From contig NZ_AKWX02000004.1 of assembly GCF_000306115.2 (NCBI RefSeq), positions 248,001 through 312,000 of the forward strand: DNA of 64,000 nt, given 5' to 3'. This document shows, in pieces, positions 31,031 to 40,241 of this stretch. A program made the translations under genes and the position numbers. This DNA is from Leptospira wolffii serovar Khorat str. Khorat-H2 (GTDB lineage Bacteria; Spirochaetota; Leptospiria; Leptospirales; Leptospiraceae). Positions within the stretch are counted from its first letter, which is position 1; every line of letters begins with the position of its first letter. Under the pieces are notes generated by a model, which was not told where the DNA came from, searched no databases, and worked only from the letters and a program-made list of their open reading frames with translations.

Positions 31031-31138
31031 TTATGTCACATACGGAAGAATAGGCACTAGGGTAGAAGGTACTACAAACTCCGGACCCGGAACCATATCT
31101 TTCGGTTCTGTTTTCGTTTTTGGAGAAGAAGGTTTCAT
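31031..31138 (-). CDS. candidate 35-residue proline-rich ORF between fliH and fliI
   Basis: ATG at 31136-31138 runs 35 codons to TAA. AGGGGG lies about 9 nt before the ATG. The peptide is Pro/Lys/Thr-rich at first (MKPSSPKTKTEPKD) and hydrophobic at the end (EFVVPSTLVPILPYV). Codon use looks like the neighbours. It fills much of the only large gap in this operon. It is short, so it could be chance; conservation in related genomes is the test. Confidence 0.4.
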   Translation of the reverse strand: MKPSSPKTKTEPKDMVPGPEFVVPSTLVPILPYVT

Positions 31139-31154
31139 AAAGAAATACCCCCTG

Positions 31155-31185
31155 ACCCGGCCGCCCCTTTTGGGAGCGGTCGGGT
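31155..31185 (-). promoter_or_regulatory. strong hairpin in the fliH-fliI gap
   Basis: Ten consecutive pairs (31155-31164 with 31176-31185, one G-U) extend to a few more pairs around a TTT loop. On the coding strand it follows the fliH stop by about 30 nt and ends close to the AGGGGG of the small ORF. It has no T tract. It could be an mRNA stabiliser or processing site that sets different levels for fliF-G-H and fliI-J-flbB. Confidence 0.6.
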
Positions 31186-31215
31186 AGGAGACTAGGGATG
31201 GACGTAAATGGTGGA

Positions 31216-32124
31216 TTAAATCGGCTCCGCATTTCGAATCGCTTCTTCGATTTCTTTGAGCTGGGTGGATATTCTCGCGTCGATGGCGCCCACATCGGTT
31301 TCGATGATGACGCCGCCTCTGTCGACTCGGGAGTCTTCGTAGATATTGACCTTCCGAAGGGACTCCATAAGCTTGATGAGTTCGTCTTTGTGGGCCGTAG
31401 TGATTTCCAAGTCCGCAAAGTTGACTCGGATATCGACTCTGTCCCTGTCCTTAATACGTTTCAAGGCTTCTCTGATATTATTCAGAACGATTTCCTTTCT
31501 TTCGATGATCTCGTCCTTGATGATCTTACGTGCGATGATTAGGATCATCTCCACCATCTGTTTCTCGGAAGCCTGGATGAGTTCCGCACGGATATCGATC
31601 GCTTTACCTACGATGGTCCCCAAACGGTCTATGAGGCGTCTCACCTCTCCCTGTCCTTTTCGGAAACCTACTTCTCGGCCGGCCTCGAATCCTTTTAAAT
31701 AAGCCTCGTGCTCTATCTCGGCCTCTTTAATCATCCTCTCGGCTTCCATCTTGGCTCTTTCCAAGATTTGCTCTGCCTTAGCCTTGCCGGTGTCCTCTTC
31801 GAGTTTGATCTTTTCCTTGGAATCCTGGATCATCTGGAAGGCTTTCTTTCTGCCTTCCTCTTCGATCTCTTCCGCCTTGCGACGGGAGTCTTCGAGCATG
31901 GTCTTGATATTCTCTTCCGTTTCTTCCTTATAACGGTTGAGTTCGGCCTCTATCTCCTCGATGGAGGGGCCCTGGTATTGCTCGATGATATTTCCTTCCT
32001 GGTCTACTTCGAATTCTTCGGCGTCTTCGTCCCTATGGAACTTCTTGTACTTATCCGGAATCTGCAGCTCGACCTGATCCTGCATGTCGGCGATTTGGAT
32101 GGGTTTGAAGACGAGTTTAGCCAT
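31216..32124 (-). CDS. fliH: flagellar export stator protein FliH
   Basis: The 302-residue protein has a charged N-terminal region, a very long Glu/Lys-rich coiled coil (about 55-165), then the FliH/V-ATPase E-like domain: AYLKGFEAGREVGFRKGQGEV, RKIIKDEIIERKEIVLNNIREALKRI and a closing beta domain (VDRGGVIIETDVGAIDARISTQL). FliH binds FliI and docks it to the C ring; in spirochaetes it forms the spokes. It begins 3 bp after the preceding fliG-like gene. Confidence 0.92.
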   Translation of the reverse strand: MAKLVFKPIQIADMQDQVELQIPDKYKKFHRDEDAEEFEVDQEGNIIEQYQGPSIEEIEAELNRYKEETEENIKTMLEDSRRKAEEIEEEGRKKAFQMIQDSKEKIKLEEDTGKAKAEQILERAKMEAERMIKEAEIEHEAYLKGFEAGREVGFRKGQGEVRRLIDRLGTIVGKAIDIRAELIQASEKQMVEMILIIARKIIKDEIIERKEIVLNNIREALKRIKDRDRVDIRVNFADLEITTAHKDELIKLMESLRKVNIYEDSRVDRGGVIIETDVGAIDARISTQLKEIEEAIRNAEPI

Positions 32125-32127
32125 GGT

Positions 32128-33099
32128 TTAGTTCTTTCTCCGGAACTTGATTCTTCCCGATTCTACGGATTCCTTAAAGATTTCAAGGATTCCGTTTTGG
32201 GCGGTTTCTATCTCGGCAAGAGAGACAGGGCCCATGGAATCCTCCTCCAATCGGATCGAGGAGGCCAGGGACGGATCCAGTCTTTCTAATAAGACCTGCT
32301 TTGTCTCCGGTTCGGTGCCCTTAAAGGCGGTAGCCGTGACAATGGGATGAATTTCTCCCAGGAACCTGTTTAGCGATTCCCTTCCTAAATCCATTAGGTC
32401 TTCCATCCGGAAGAAATGCTTATTAATATTTTCGGCAAACGAATGGCTCTTTTCGCGTATCCGGGAGAATAATTTCTGGGAATCTTGAGGGTCCAATTTG
32501 CCCAAAAGTTCCGCGGCTCTCTTGCCGGTTCTGTCCTGTGTGGGAGAAGAGGAGGTCCCCGGCGACTTTAAGACTTCTCTTTTGAATCTTAAGAAACGTT
32601 CCAAGGAGTCCGTAAGACCTGCAGATGCCAGGTCCAGGTTCTTAATGGAAAGTAGGATCTCCTCTTGGGTCTCTTCGGGGAATTCCTCCAAAACACGGGC
32701 CGAAGTCTCGGGATCCGCGTAGCAGAAAACCAGTGCGATTCTGTCCGAATTCTCTCCGGCCACGATCCGGGAGAGTTCCGTCTTCTTGTAATTTTTTAGC
32801 TCTCCCAGCCAATCCGGTTCGGAGACCATATCTTCTTTTAGGATGCTCTCTAATTCTTGGATGAGAGCTAAGGTGTCTCCGTCGATCCCTTCTTTGGGAA
32901 GGGAGGAGAGTCCTTGCAGGAAAGATCCGAGAAGTTCTCTTTCCTGTTTGGCTTCGAGTTTTCCGGTCCTGTGAAAACTCTCCAGTAGTTTGCTCGTGTC
33001 CTTGGGACCGAGATGGCGAAACACTTCCGGGGGAAGATGCTCCCCCAGAATTCGGAGGAGCTGTCCCGCCCGGTTTTTCTTTCCGGACAGGATTTCCAT
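32128..33099 (-). CDS. fliG: divergent FliG-like motor protein
   Basis: The position between fliF and fliH and the 323-residue length fit FliG. The middle domain aligns with the FliG core (NSDRIALVFCYADPETSARVLEEFPEETQEEIL, read in two parts, matching HPQTIALIL-LDPxxAAxxLxxLPxxxxxxV), and a C-terminal region with HFFRMEDLMDLGRESLNRFLGEI matches the torque-helix neighbourhood. However, the EHPQ motif is replaced by ENSD and other core residues have drifted, so this may be the second FliG (FliG1/FliG2 split of spirochaetes), with the torque-generating copy elsewhere. ATG overlaps the fliF stop by one base; AGGAAG is upstream. Confidence 0.8.
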   Translation of the reverse strand: MEILSGKKNRAGQLLRILGEHLPPEVFRHLGPKDTSKLLESFHRTGKLEAKQERELLGSFLQGLSSLPKEGIDGDTLALIQELESILKEDMVSEPDWLGELKNYKKTELSRIVAGENSDRIALVFCYADPETSARVLEEFPEETQEEILLSIKNLDLASAGLTDSLERFLRFKREVLKSPGTSSSPTQDRTGKRAAELLGKLDPQDSQKLFSRIREKSHSFAENINKHFFRMEDLMDLGRESLNRFLGEIHPIVTATAFKGTEPETKQVLLERLDPSLASSIRLEEDSMGPVSLAEIETAQNGILEIFKESVESGRIKFRRKN

Positions 33100-34799
33100 T
33101 AGGTTGCTTCCTCTTCAGAGAGCCAGGTGCGAAGAAGTTGTGCCACTTCTTCCGGTTTTTCCCTGGCAAGATTGATCGCGTTTTCGAGAAGTTCTCTTCT
33201 GAGTTTTTCGTCGAGAGAGAGTTCCACTTCCGCGCTTCCGTCGTCCATGACTCGGAGGGCGGCTTCTCTCATCATCTGCTGCATCGCTGCGAGTTCTTCT
33301 TCGCGGAGTCTGCGGCGTCTTGCGATCTCTTTCTTGATCGCTCTGTAGATGAGTATGGTCAGAATTAGGAATAGCACGATAACGAGGGATGCGATAACCA
33401 TTTGGCGAATCGCTTTTTGTTTTCTTAATTCTTCGTCTTCAGCGGCGAATTGGGCCGTGCGATCTTTAGCCATACTGATTACGGAGATCTGGTCTCCTCT
33501 GGCCTTATCGATTCCTACGGCGGCTTCCAAGTTTTTACGAATGGTTCTTAGGTCGTCGTCGGAAACAGGGCTATAGGTTCTATCGTACCCGGTTCCTTCC
33601 GCGTTTTCTTTTTTTGTCCATTGCCCGTCCACGACTACCGAGAGATTTACTTTCTCGATTTTCCAGGGTTGTTTTTGGACTTCGCTGACTCTTCTGTTGA
33701 ATTCGTAGTTATTGATATTCTCTTTTTTGTTGTACTCTGCTTTTTGGTAATCGGTATCTTTATACCCGGGAGGAAGGTTCGGTTCGGTTCCCGCAGGTCC
33801 GTCAGGAGTGAATCCTCTCCCTTTGAATTCTTCGCTGGTTTCTTTGGAGGAAACTTTCAGGCTGTATCCGTCCACGATTTTTAATTCGGAGTAAGGAGTG
33901 TTCGGATCGTCCGGTCTTTCTATAACAGGAGATACTTGGTTGTCCTTATAGGATTCCTTGTCCCAATTTAACATATATTCGAAGCGGGTGATGTCCACTC
34001 TGTCTTCTCCGCCCAGATACCAGCGAAGGGTGTTGCGAACGTCGATGAGTCTTTGGATCCTTTGTTCTTCTTGGATCCGCAATTTTTCTTGGACGACACG
34101 AAGTTCCAATCTTTCCTTTTCGAGATCTTCTTCGAAATCGGAGATGATTTTACCGTCAGCGTCGGCGACCGCAACATTCTCCGGCTTTAATTTAGGAACG
34201 GCTCTGGAAACCAAGTTTACGATACCTTTGACTTCCTTCTTAGAGATTCCTTCCACGCCCGGAATGAAATGTAAGATGACCGAAGCCTTGACCGGGGAGG
34301 CGTTGGAACTGAAGAGTTCCTCTTCGGGAATGGCGATGTTTACGTAGGCCTTTTCCACCGAGCGGAGAGTCATCAAGGATTGCTCGATGGCTCCCTTTAG
34401 GGCTCGGTATTTCTTGATGTCCTTATCGAACTGGGTCTCGGTGAATTTCTCCACGTTGAAGAGTTCCCAGCCCTGGACTCCCGCGGGGATCAGGTTCTCC
34501 TGGGCAAGTTTCGTGATGATTTCCTGCCTTTGTTCCGGATCCACGCTGATCACACTGGTGTCTCCCGAGCTATAAGAATAGCCCATGGAGTCCAGTTTCT
34601 TTGTGACCTCCGCAAAATCCTTAGCGGTTAGATCTTGGAAGAGAACGATTCGGTTTTTTTGGGAGGAAACCGTGGCGAGTAATCCTATGGCGATTGCTAC
34701 CGTAAGAGCGACTCCTCCTAGAATCAGTTTCTTTGTAGTATCCAAGGAACCGAAGAATTCCTTGATATTGTTCAGAATCTTTTGCAACTGCTCGGGCAT
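33099..34799 (-). CDS. fliF: flagellar MS-ring protein FliF
   Basis: FliF builds the inner-membrane MS ring. The 566 residues show an N-terminal TM helix (about 24-46), the ring-building motif domains ([45 protein letters not shown]), a second TM helix (about 435-462, [17 protein letters not shown]) and a cytoplasmic tail [20 protein letters not shown] that binds FliG. GAAGGA lies about 5 nt before the ATG. It is the first gene of this minus-strand operon. Confidence 0.95.
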   Translation of the reverse strand: MPEQLQKILNNIKEFFGSLDTTKKLILGGVALTVAIAIGLLATVSSQKNRIVLFQDLTAKDFAEVTKKLDSMGYSYSSGDTSVISVDPEQRQEIITKLAQENLIPAGVQGWELFNVEKFTETQFDKDIKKYRALKGAIEQSLMTLRSVEKAYVNIAIPEEELFSSNASPVKASVILHFIPGVEGISKKEVKGIVNLVSRAVPKLKPENVAVADADGKIISDFEEDLEKERLELRVVQEKLRIQEEQRIQRLIDVRNTLRWYLGGEDRVDITRFEYMLNWDKESYKDNQVSPVIERPDDPNTPYSELKIVDGYSLKVSSKETSEEFKGRGFTPDGPAGTEPNLPPGYKDTDYQKAEYNKKENINNYEFNRRVSEVQKQPWKIEKVNLSVVVDGQWTKKENAEGTGYDRTYSPVSDDDLRTIRKNLEAAVGIDKARGDQISVISMAKDRTAQFAAEDEELRKQKAIRQMVIASLVIVLFLILTILIYRAIKKEIARRRRLREEELAAMQQMMREAALRVMDDGSAEVELSLDEKLRRELLENAINLAREKPEEVAQLLRTWLSEEEAT

Positions 34800-34829
34800 T
34801 TTCCTTCACCACCGGACAAGAATGGGGAC

Positions 34830-34857
34830 ATAATAGATTTTCGGAAACAAAGTACAA
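34830..34857 (-). promoter_or_regulatory. candidate sigma-70 promoter for the fliF operon
   Basis: On the minus strand, TTGTAC (34857-34852), a 16-nt spacer and TATTAT (34835-34830) would start transcription about 24 nt before the fliF ATG, leaving room for GAAGGA. The -10 matches five of six consensus positions, the -35 only three. Confidence 0.4.
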
Positions 34858-35011
34858 TCCCTTTTTAAAAAAACTTTAGAATTTTTTTATTTTAGCCCGA
34901 TTTTTTCTATTAGAGTCCGCTTTCTCGTCCGCAAAAATGAGAATGGTATATTTGCGAAACGAATGTGTAGTGGCATTCTACCTACTCTTCGGGAAAAGGT
35001 ACTCGATCCGA

Positions 35012-35740
35012 ATGGAAAGCCGACGAGAACATGCAGATTTCATAAAGCTAGAGGAGGCTTTAGAGATCGGAGAATCTCTAAAGAGCATGTTATCCCCTAG
35101 TAAGGCCGCGAAAATCGAGGAAGTGGTCTCCTTTCGCACGAAGTACTTAACAATTGTGTTGGAGGATATATTCCAACCTTATAATGCTAGTGCTCCGGTG
35201 CGTACTTCGGAATGCTTAGGTCTTACGGAACTTCACGTAGTGGAGAATAAAAGCCTCTATCGACCCAACGAAGGTATCGCAATGGGAGCCCAAAAATGGA
35301 TCCAAATTCATAAATACCAAAGTCCGGGATCGGACAATACTAGACATTGTATAAGCGGTCTGAAGGAAAGGGGCTATAGAATCGTGGCGACTTCTCCTCA
35401 CGCGGGAGAAAATTCCTACGAGTTGGACGCTCTTCCTTTGGACAAGCCCGCCGCAATCTTATTCGGATCCGAAGAGTTCGGACTTTCAGCTAACGCTATG
35501 AAAGAAGCCGATCTACTCCTAAAACTTCCTATGTACGGTTTCACGGAGAGTTATAATATTTCCGTCACGGTCGCAATCGTACTTTCACATTTACTTCTTC
35601 GAGTCCGAAAGGAAAGAACGGACTGGCCTCTCAGCGAGGAGGAAAAGGTATTTTTGAAGAATTCTTATTATAAACGATCTTTGCATAACGGGCATCTTGT
35701 GGAATCGGATCTGCTTCTGAGAATCCGATCGGAACGATAG
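35012..35740 (+). CDS. trmH: tRNA (guanosine-2'-O)-methyltransferase, TrmH/SpoU family
   Basis: SPOUT-class methyltransferase. The three motifs are present: NASAPVRTSECLGL (motif 1 with the catalytic Arg), AAILFGSEEFGLS (motif 2) and LPMYGFTESYNISVTVAIVL (motif 3). A C-terminal tail like TrmH follows. It would methylate the ribose of G18 in tRNA using S-adenosylmethionine. ATG 35012 gives 242 residues, close to the family length; the frame is open back to 34937. A terminator lies downstream, so it is probably a single-gene unit. Confidence 0.85.
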   Translation: MESRREHADFIKLEEALEIGESLKSMLSPSKAAKIEEVVSFRTKYLTIVLEDIFQPYNASAPVRTSECLGLTELHVVENKSLYRPNEGIAMGAQKWIQIHKYQSPGSDNTRHCISGLKERGYRIVATSPHAGENSYELDALPLDKPAAILFGSEEFGLSANAMKEADLLLKLPMYGFTESYNISVTVAIVLSHLLLRVRKERTDWPLSEEEKVFLKNSYYKRSLHNGHLVESDLLLRIRSER

Positions 35741-35912
35741 TTCCGTTTACCGATCTCCCAAGTTGCTCTAACGCGTAAATTTAAGAAGCATTCCGATATT
35801 ATAAAATATAACAAATATTATGCGGAAAACTTATGAATTTCGCTTGCCAAATACTAAGATCCATTTATAAGCTTCGCATCTCGTAAAGCCTATCTGCCGT
35901 CAAGCTTCGGCC

Positions 35913-35940
35913 CCCCACCCATTAGGGTGGGGAAATTTTT
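35913..35940 (+). terminator. rho-independent terminator after trmH
   Basis: CCCCACCC (35913-35920), loop ATTA, GGGTGGGG (35925-35932), then AAATTTTT. The stem is eight perfect GC-rich pairs with a T run. It sits 170 bp after the trmH stop in a 264-bp gap that otherwise shows only a 10-bp direct repeat CTAACGCGTA (about 35771 and 35957). Confidence 0.8.
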
Positions 35941-36004
35941 CGAAATTGATAATGCAGCTAACGCGTATTTATCGAGAAGATTTACGGAATCTTTATTCCG
36001 AGTT

Positions 36005-37114
36005 TTAGTTTAGGTTCGATTTGGAAAAGAAATATTGGAGGAGTTTTCTCATCTGGTTCGTGGGAATCCCGGCACCCAGATATTCTCCGTCCACCCAGAT
36101 CTCATAGTGTAGATGTATATTTTCGTCGGTCCCTTTTGCTTCTCCTACGAGTCCGGAATTTCCCGCTTTGCCGATTTCTTCTCCTGCCTTGACCTTGGAT
36201 CCGACTCGGATTCCTTTCTGGATAGAAGAAAGATGGTTAAAGGACGACATGATTCCGTTTCCATGGTCGATCCAAACCTGTCTCCCTCCGAAATCCTTTT
36301 CCACGTAAGTGACTCCGTTCTTTTGGGCGAGCGCCGAATACTTTTGGAAATCGGCCAGAGTCATAGGAGAATAGTCCAGGTCAGCCCGGATCACGATTCC
36401 GTCTGCGGGAGAAACGAGTCCGTCCTGGAAAGTTAATCTTCTGGGAGGGCCGAACTTTTCTTTTTTGTAATAGATATCCAGCCCTTTGTGGATTCCGTTC
36501 CTGTATTCTCTGGGTGCCCCCGGTAATTGGTAATCCTTATCAGGCAAAAGTCCGTCTGGGACGGGATAGAGATAACCGGTAAAACGATCTGGAATGGAGT
36601 TTAAGGAGATCCCGTTCAAAAGAATCTTAAATCCTCCTAGGACCAGGCTTTTATCCTCCGTTTTAGGAAAATACAATCTGAGAATGGAGGCATCCAGAGG
36701 GGGAAGATTATGGAAATTGATATGATCTACCCGATCGTTTCTAAAGATCGTTTTCCAATTTTCCTGTTGTAGTACTTGTATTTCATATTCGCTTACGGCT
36801 CTTTTACCCCGGAAGATAGGCACGATGATCTCCACGGCGTTCATCAGACGTTTGGATCCGAAATCCACTATGATCCACTCGGGCTTTGGTTCCGCGGAGG
36901 AATACCAATATGTCTTAGGATCCCCGTCGAAGAGATTATAGGCTCCGTATTCTTCATGGTAGGAAGAAGATGCGGAATAGGAAAACGGAGCCACGGTAAC
37001 TCTCCCGAAATCCAGAAAATCCAGTTCGGATCCTAGGGCTCCGTGACTTTTAGGTCCCGCATGCAATGCGCAGGAAAATATGGATAGGATGGATGCGTAA
37101 CGTAGAATCTTCAT
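36005..37114 (-). CDS. M23 (LytM-type) peptidase with N-terminal discoidin-like domain
   Basis: The 369-residue exported protein begins with a signal (ILSIFSCALHAG; Cys15 might be a lipobox). Residues about 40-165 read as an F5/8 type C (discoidin/galactose-binding) fold: AYNLFDGDPKTYWYSS, EWIIVDFGS. Residues about 205-345 are an M23 peptidase with zinc ligands H209 and D213 (HKGLDI) and H336 in HLHYE, plus the catalytic H294 (SSFNHLSS). All metal and catalytic residues are kept, so it is probably an active peptidoglycan endopeptidase; the discoidin part may bind a glycan. It follows neuB by 2 bp. Confidence 0.88.
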   Translation of the reverse strand: MKILRYASILSIFSCALHAGPKSHGALGSELDFLDFGRVTVAPFSYSASSSYHEEYGAYNLFDGDPKTYWYSSAEPKPEWIIVDFGSKRLMNAVEIIVPIFRGKRAVSEYEIQVLQQENWKTIFRNDRVDHINFHNLPPLDASILRLYFPKTEDKSLVLGGFKILLNGISLNSIPDRFTGYLYPVPDGLLPDKDYQLPGAPREYRNGIHKGLDIYYKKEKFGPPRRLTFQDGLVSPADGIVIRADLDYSPMTLADFQKYSALAQKNGVTYVEKDFGGRQVWIDHGNGIMSSFNHLSSIQKGIRVGSKVKAGEEIGKAGNSGLVGEAKGTDENIHLHYEIWVDGEYLGAGIPTNQMRKLLQYFFSKSNLN

Positions 37115-37116
37115 TC

Positions 37117-38133
37117 TTAGGAACGGAACGCCTCGCCCGGTTTGGGAGCCGAATCGCCTTTTTTCAAAATGGCCTCCGCTTCCGGGATTTTCCAGGAGTC
37201 TAGATACATAGGATCTTCTTGGCTTAAATCCGGTCTAAGAGCGATCGGTTCCTTCTTCTCGCTTAAGTAAAGCGCTCTTCTGCCGAAATACCGTCCGGAG
37301 GCTTCTTGTGGTTGGACGATCTTTCTTCTTTCTCCCCGCATTTCGAAGGCGAGCCTAGCGTTCTTGGCATATTCTTCGAATTCTTTAGGATCCACGGAGA
37401 TCCCATGATCGGGCCCGGGAAGGGACTTATCCAGAGTAAAATGTTTTTCTAATGCACTTGCACCCAGACTTATAGCAAGAGCCCCCGCCAGGGCTCCCGA
37501 AGTATGATCGGAAAATCCTACCGGCCCCTCGAAGATGGATCGATAGTAGGGGATCGTTTGCAGATTCGCTTTTTCGGGAGGAGTCGGATATAAGGAGACG
37601 CAATGAAAAAGCAATAGGTCCTTTACCGATAAGGCTTCCAAGAATTCCAACGCTCGAACGACTTCGAATCCTTCCGCAGCTCCGCTGGAAAGAAGGAGTG
37701 GGAGACCTGTGGACGCGCATTTGGAAAGTAATTGTCGATTCACGACATCTCCGCTCGCGATCTTCAGGGCCTTGACTCCCAGAGAGACGAGCAGATCCAC
37801 GCTTCCGCTATCCAAAGGAGTGGAAAAGAAAAAGAGACCTTCTTCTTCCGCAGCTTTCTGGAAGGTTTTGTGCAAGCTTTCGGAGAGTTCGTATTGTTGG
37901 AAGATATCCACCAGGACCTTGGCCTTAGGGTTCTTCGTGTCCAGGAAATCGGAAGTTTTGTAGGATTGGAATTTAACCGCGTCTGCTCCGGCTTTTTTGG
38001 CTGCCTGTATGGTTCTTTTTCCGATCTCGGCATCCGCGTTATGATTCAATCCGATTTCGGCGATAAGGAAGGGTCGGGACTCGGGACCGATTTCCCAGCG
38101 ATTCCCGATACGAAAACTTTTTGAAAAAGACAT
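37117..38133 (-). CDS. neuB: NeuB-family nonulosonic (sialic-type) acid synthase
   Basis: NeuB enzymes condense phosphoenolpyruvate with an N-acetylated hexosamine to make sialic, legionaminic or pseudaminic acid. Present are PFLIAEIGLNHNADAEIGK, AGADAVKFQSYKTSDF, LKIASGDVVNRQLL, LLFHCVSLYPTPPEKANL and the closing KHFTLDKSLPGPDHGISVDP. The C-terminal antifreeze (SAF) domain is short and weak here (GRRALYLSEK, KKGD), so substrate anchoring may differ. There is no nearby CMP-transferase, epimerase or aminotransferase, so the pathway is completed elsewhere. AAAATG spacing lacks a strong site. Confidence 0.9.
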   Translation of the reverse strand: MSFSKSFRIGNRWEIGPESRPFLIAEIGLNHNADAEIGKRTIQAAKKAGADAVKFQSYKTSDFLDTKNPKAKVLVDIFQQYELSESLHKTFQKAAEEEGLFFFSTPLDSGSVDLLVSLGVKALKIASGDVVNRQLLSKCASTGLPLLLSSGAAEGFEVVRALEFLEALSVKDLLLFHCVSLYPTPPEKANLQTIPYYRSIFEGPVGFSDHTSGALAGALAISLGASALEKHFTLDKSLPGPDHGISVDPKEFEEYAKNARLAFEMRGERRKIVQPQEASGRYFGRRALYLSEKKEPIALRPDLSQEDPMYLDSWKIPEAEAILKKGDSAPKPGEAFRS

Positions 38134-38277
38134 TTTACCCCGTAAGTAATCGTCGGATTAGGGTTCCTCCGACTTAGATAGTACAAGGATCGGAATATGG
38201 GGGAAAGAAGGGAAGGATTTCTCGGGAAATTCTTCTCCCTTCCTTTTCGAGTATTCGGATTCTTAAGTTCTGAGATT

Positions 38278-40224
38278 CTACTTATCCGGAAAGATCCGAT
38301 TCGAATTCAGAAGATCGTAGCTTAGATTCAAGAATGCCTTGGCCTTATATTCGTAAAGATCGCAGGTCTTTTGGAGGGAGGCACATTTTTCTCCGGCTCG
38401 GTTCCAAGGCATGGGATAGGCTTCCCTCAATTCTCCTTCCGTTGACCTATAAAGAGCGTAATCGTTTTCAATCCATCCTATCACGCTGGAAAAAGCGAAA
38501 TAGGCCGAGGAGTTCGTAGTAGGGGTAGAAAGCAGATCCTTTCCGAAAGAAGAGAATCGGACTTTTTTTCCCACAAGGCCGAGTATCGTAGGGATGATAT
38601 CGAGCTGGGAGGAGATTCTGGGATCCGTTCCGGGACGGATGTATTTGGGAGAATATAATAAAAAAGGAATGTTTCTGTCTTCGAACGGATTCAGGTCCCT
38701 GTGATGGGTATGATCCGCTACGAATACGAAGACCGTATTCTCGAAATACTTGGATTTTCTCGCTTTTTTCAGAAATCTTCCCAGCGAATCGTCGGAATAT
38801 TTATAGGTATTGAAATAATCCGAATCCTTTAGGCTTTCGGGAAAAGGGTCTCGCATCCCCTCAGGTACCTGATAGGGATAGTGTGTGGTTAGAGTGAGCG
38901 TGACCGCTGCAAAGGGCTGTTTGGCCGATTCCAGAGTCGTATTCAATTCTTCTAATACGTCTCCGTCGTAGAATCCCCAAGCGCCCGACTTATATTTTCC
39001 TTCCTTTTCCATCTCGGTTTTTCCTACGATCGTATCGAAACCCCAATGAGGAAAAAGAAAGCTCATATTATCGAAGCCCACATCTCCTCCGTGGACGAAA
39101 TAGGTGGAGTATCCCTGGGATTTAAGTATGGAGCCTAGTCCCCCGAAGCTTCCCAAGGCTTGGTGCGTGCGGACGACCGTAATGCCCGGGCGGTCCGGAA
39201 TTCCGGTCAAAACAGAGAGTAACCCGTTGACAGTCCTTCCTCCGGTGGCGAAAAATCGGGGATAATATCTTCCCTGGGGAACGAGCGCATTGAAATTAGG
39301 GGCGAGTTCCTTGCCGCCTACGATTCCGTCTCCATTGGGCTTTAGAAATTTACCGGTCCAGCTTTCGAGAAGAACGATCACTATATTCGGAGGCGTTCCT
39401 TTTCTGGTTTCTCGCGTTTCCCTCAAAATCGGATATTCTTCCGATACGAATTCTGCTCCAGGATATTCGATTTCCTTTCTGACGATCCGGATCGCTTCTT
39501 CTCTTTGCATCTGCAATTCGGGAAGAATGGACTTGGACTTTAGATCCATAATCGTCGTAAAGACTCCGTTCAATGGAAGATTGTTCAAGAATCCGTTTTC
39601 GGAATGGATGGCTTCGGTCGAGCGCAAAGGTCTAGACTGGAAGCCTCCTCGAAATAGAAGCAAGGCGACGAGGATGGAGATGGGAATTTGCAGGAGTTCC
39701 GATCTTTTCTTGTCGGGTGAAAACTCGTAACCGTTGTATTTTATGAAAAGATAAATTAACGACGGTAGGCCGATCATAATTCCGAAGAGCCCTAAGACCA
39801 CTTTTAGGGTATCGTTTTTGATTCCAGCCTCTATCAATATGAGAAGATCCTTTCCCAGGAATACGAATCCTTCGTAACCTAAATGCTTATCGGCTTCTCC
39901 ATAATATATGGTGTCTCCTATGAGATGTCCAGTCATCCAGAGAAAGAGTAGAATGGGGAGAATTCCCCAAATATATCGGAAAGTCTTCCAACGATTGGCG
40001 AAATGTAGGGAAGAGAGAAACCAGGAGGGGCCGAGGACGATCGCGATTACCGAAAGATCGAAACGGATTCCGATCAAAAAAGAAAGAGCGACCTCCGACC
40101 AGGGAGAATCCCCTACCTTGGGGAAATAGATCGCTAAAAGCGCGAATCTAAAAATCGTAAGTAAGCTTAAAAAGCATAAGGCGTAGAACCCGAGTATACG
40201 TAGATTTGCCGGAATTTTTTTCAT
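38278..40224 (-). CDS. LTA-synthase-like phosphoglycerol transferase (sulfatase fold)
   Basis: CAT at 40222-40224 (AAGGGG upstream) gives 648 residues; an in-frame extension overlaps feoB and is unlikely. Five or so TM helices (about 10-200) precede an extracytoplasmic alkaline-phosphatase-like domain with IVIVLLESWTGKF (metal Glu), ATGGRTVNGL (nucleophile Thr), FVHGGDVGFDNM and FVADHTHH (metal Asp/His). This is the LtaS/OpgB/MdoB type architecture. In a diderm spirochaete it more likely decorates periplasmic glucans or envelope glycans with phosphoglycerol than makes true lipoteichoic acid. Confidence 0.85.
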   Translation of the reverse strand: MKKIPANLRILGFYALCFLSLLTIFRFALLAIYFPKVGDSPWSEVALSFLIGIRFDLSVIAIVLGPSWFLSSLHFANRWKTFRYIWGILPILLFLWMTGHLIGDTIYYGEADKHLGYEGFVFLGKDLLILIEAGIKNDTLKVVLGLFGIMIGLPSLIYLFIKYNGYEFSPDKKRSELLQIPISILVALLLFRGGFQSRPLRSTEAIHSENGFLNNLPLNGVFTTIMDLKSKSILPELQMQREEAIRIVRKEIEYPGAEFVSEEYPILRETRETRKGTPPNIVIVLLESWTGKFLKPNGDGIVGGKELAPNFNALVPQGRYYPRFFATGGRTVNGLLSVLTGIPDRPGITVVRTHQALGSFGGLGSILKSQGYSTYFVHGGDVGFDNMSFLFPHWGFDTIVGKTEMEKEGKYKSGAWGFYDGDVLEELNTTLESAKQPFAAVTLTLTTHYPYQVPEGMRDPFPESLKDSDYFNTYKYSDDSLGRFLKKARKSKYFENTVFVFVADHTHHRDLNPFEDRNIPFLLYSPKYIRPGTDPRISSQLDIIPTILGLVGKKVRFSSFGKDLLSTPTTNSSAYFAFSSVIGWIENDYALYRSTEGELREAYPMPWNRAGEKCASLQKTCDLYEYKAKAFLNLSYDLLNSNRIFPDK

Positions 40225-40241
40225 TCTTTCCCCTTGGAGTT

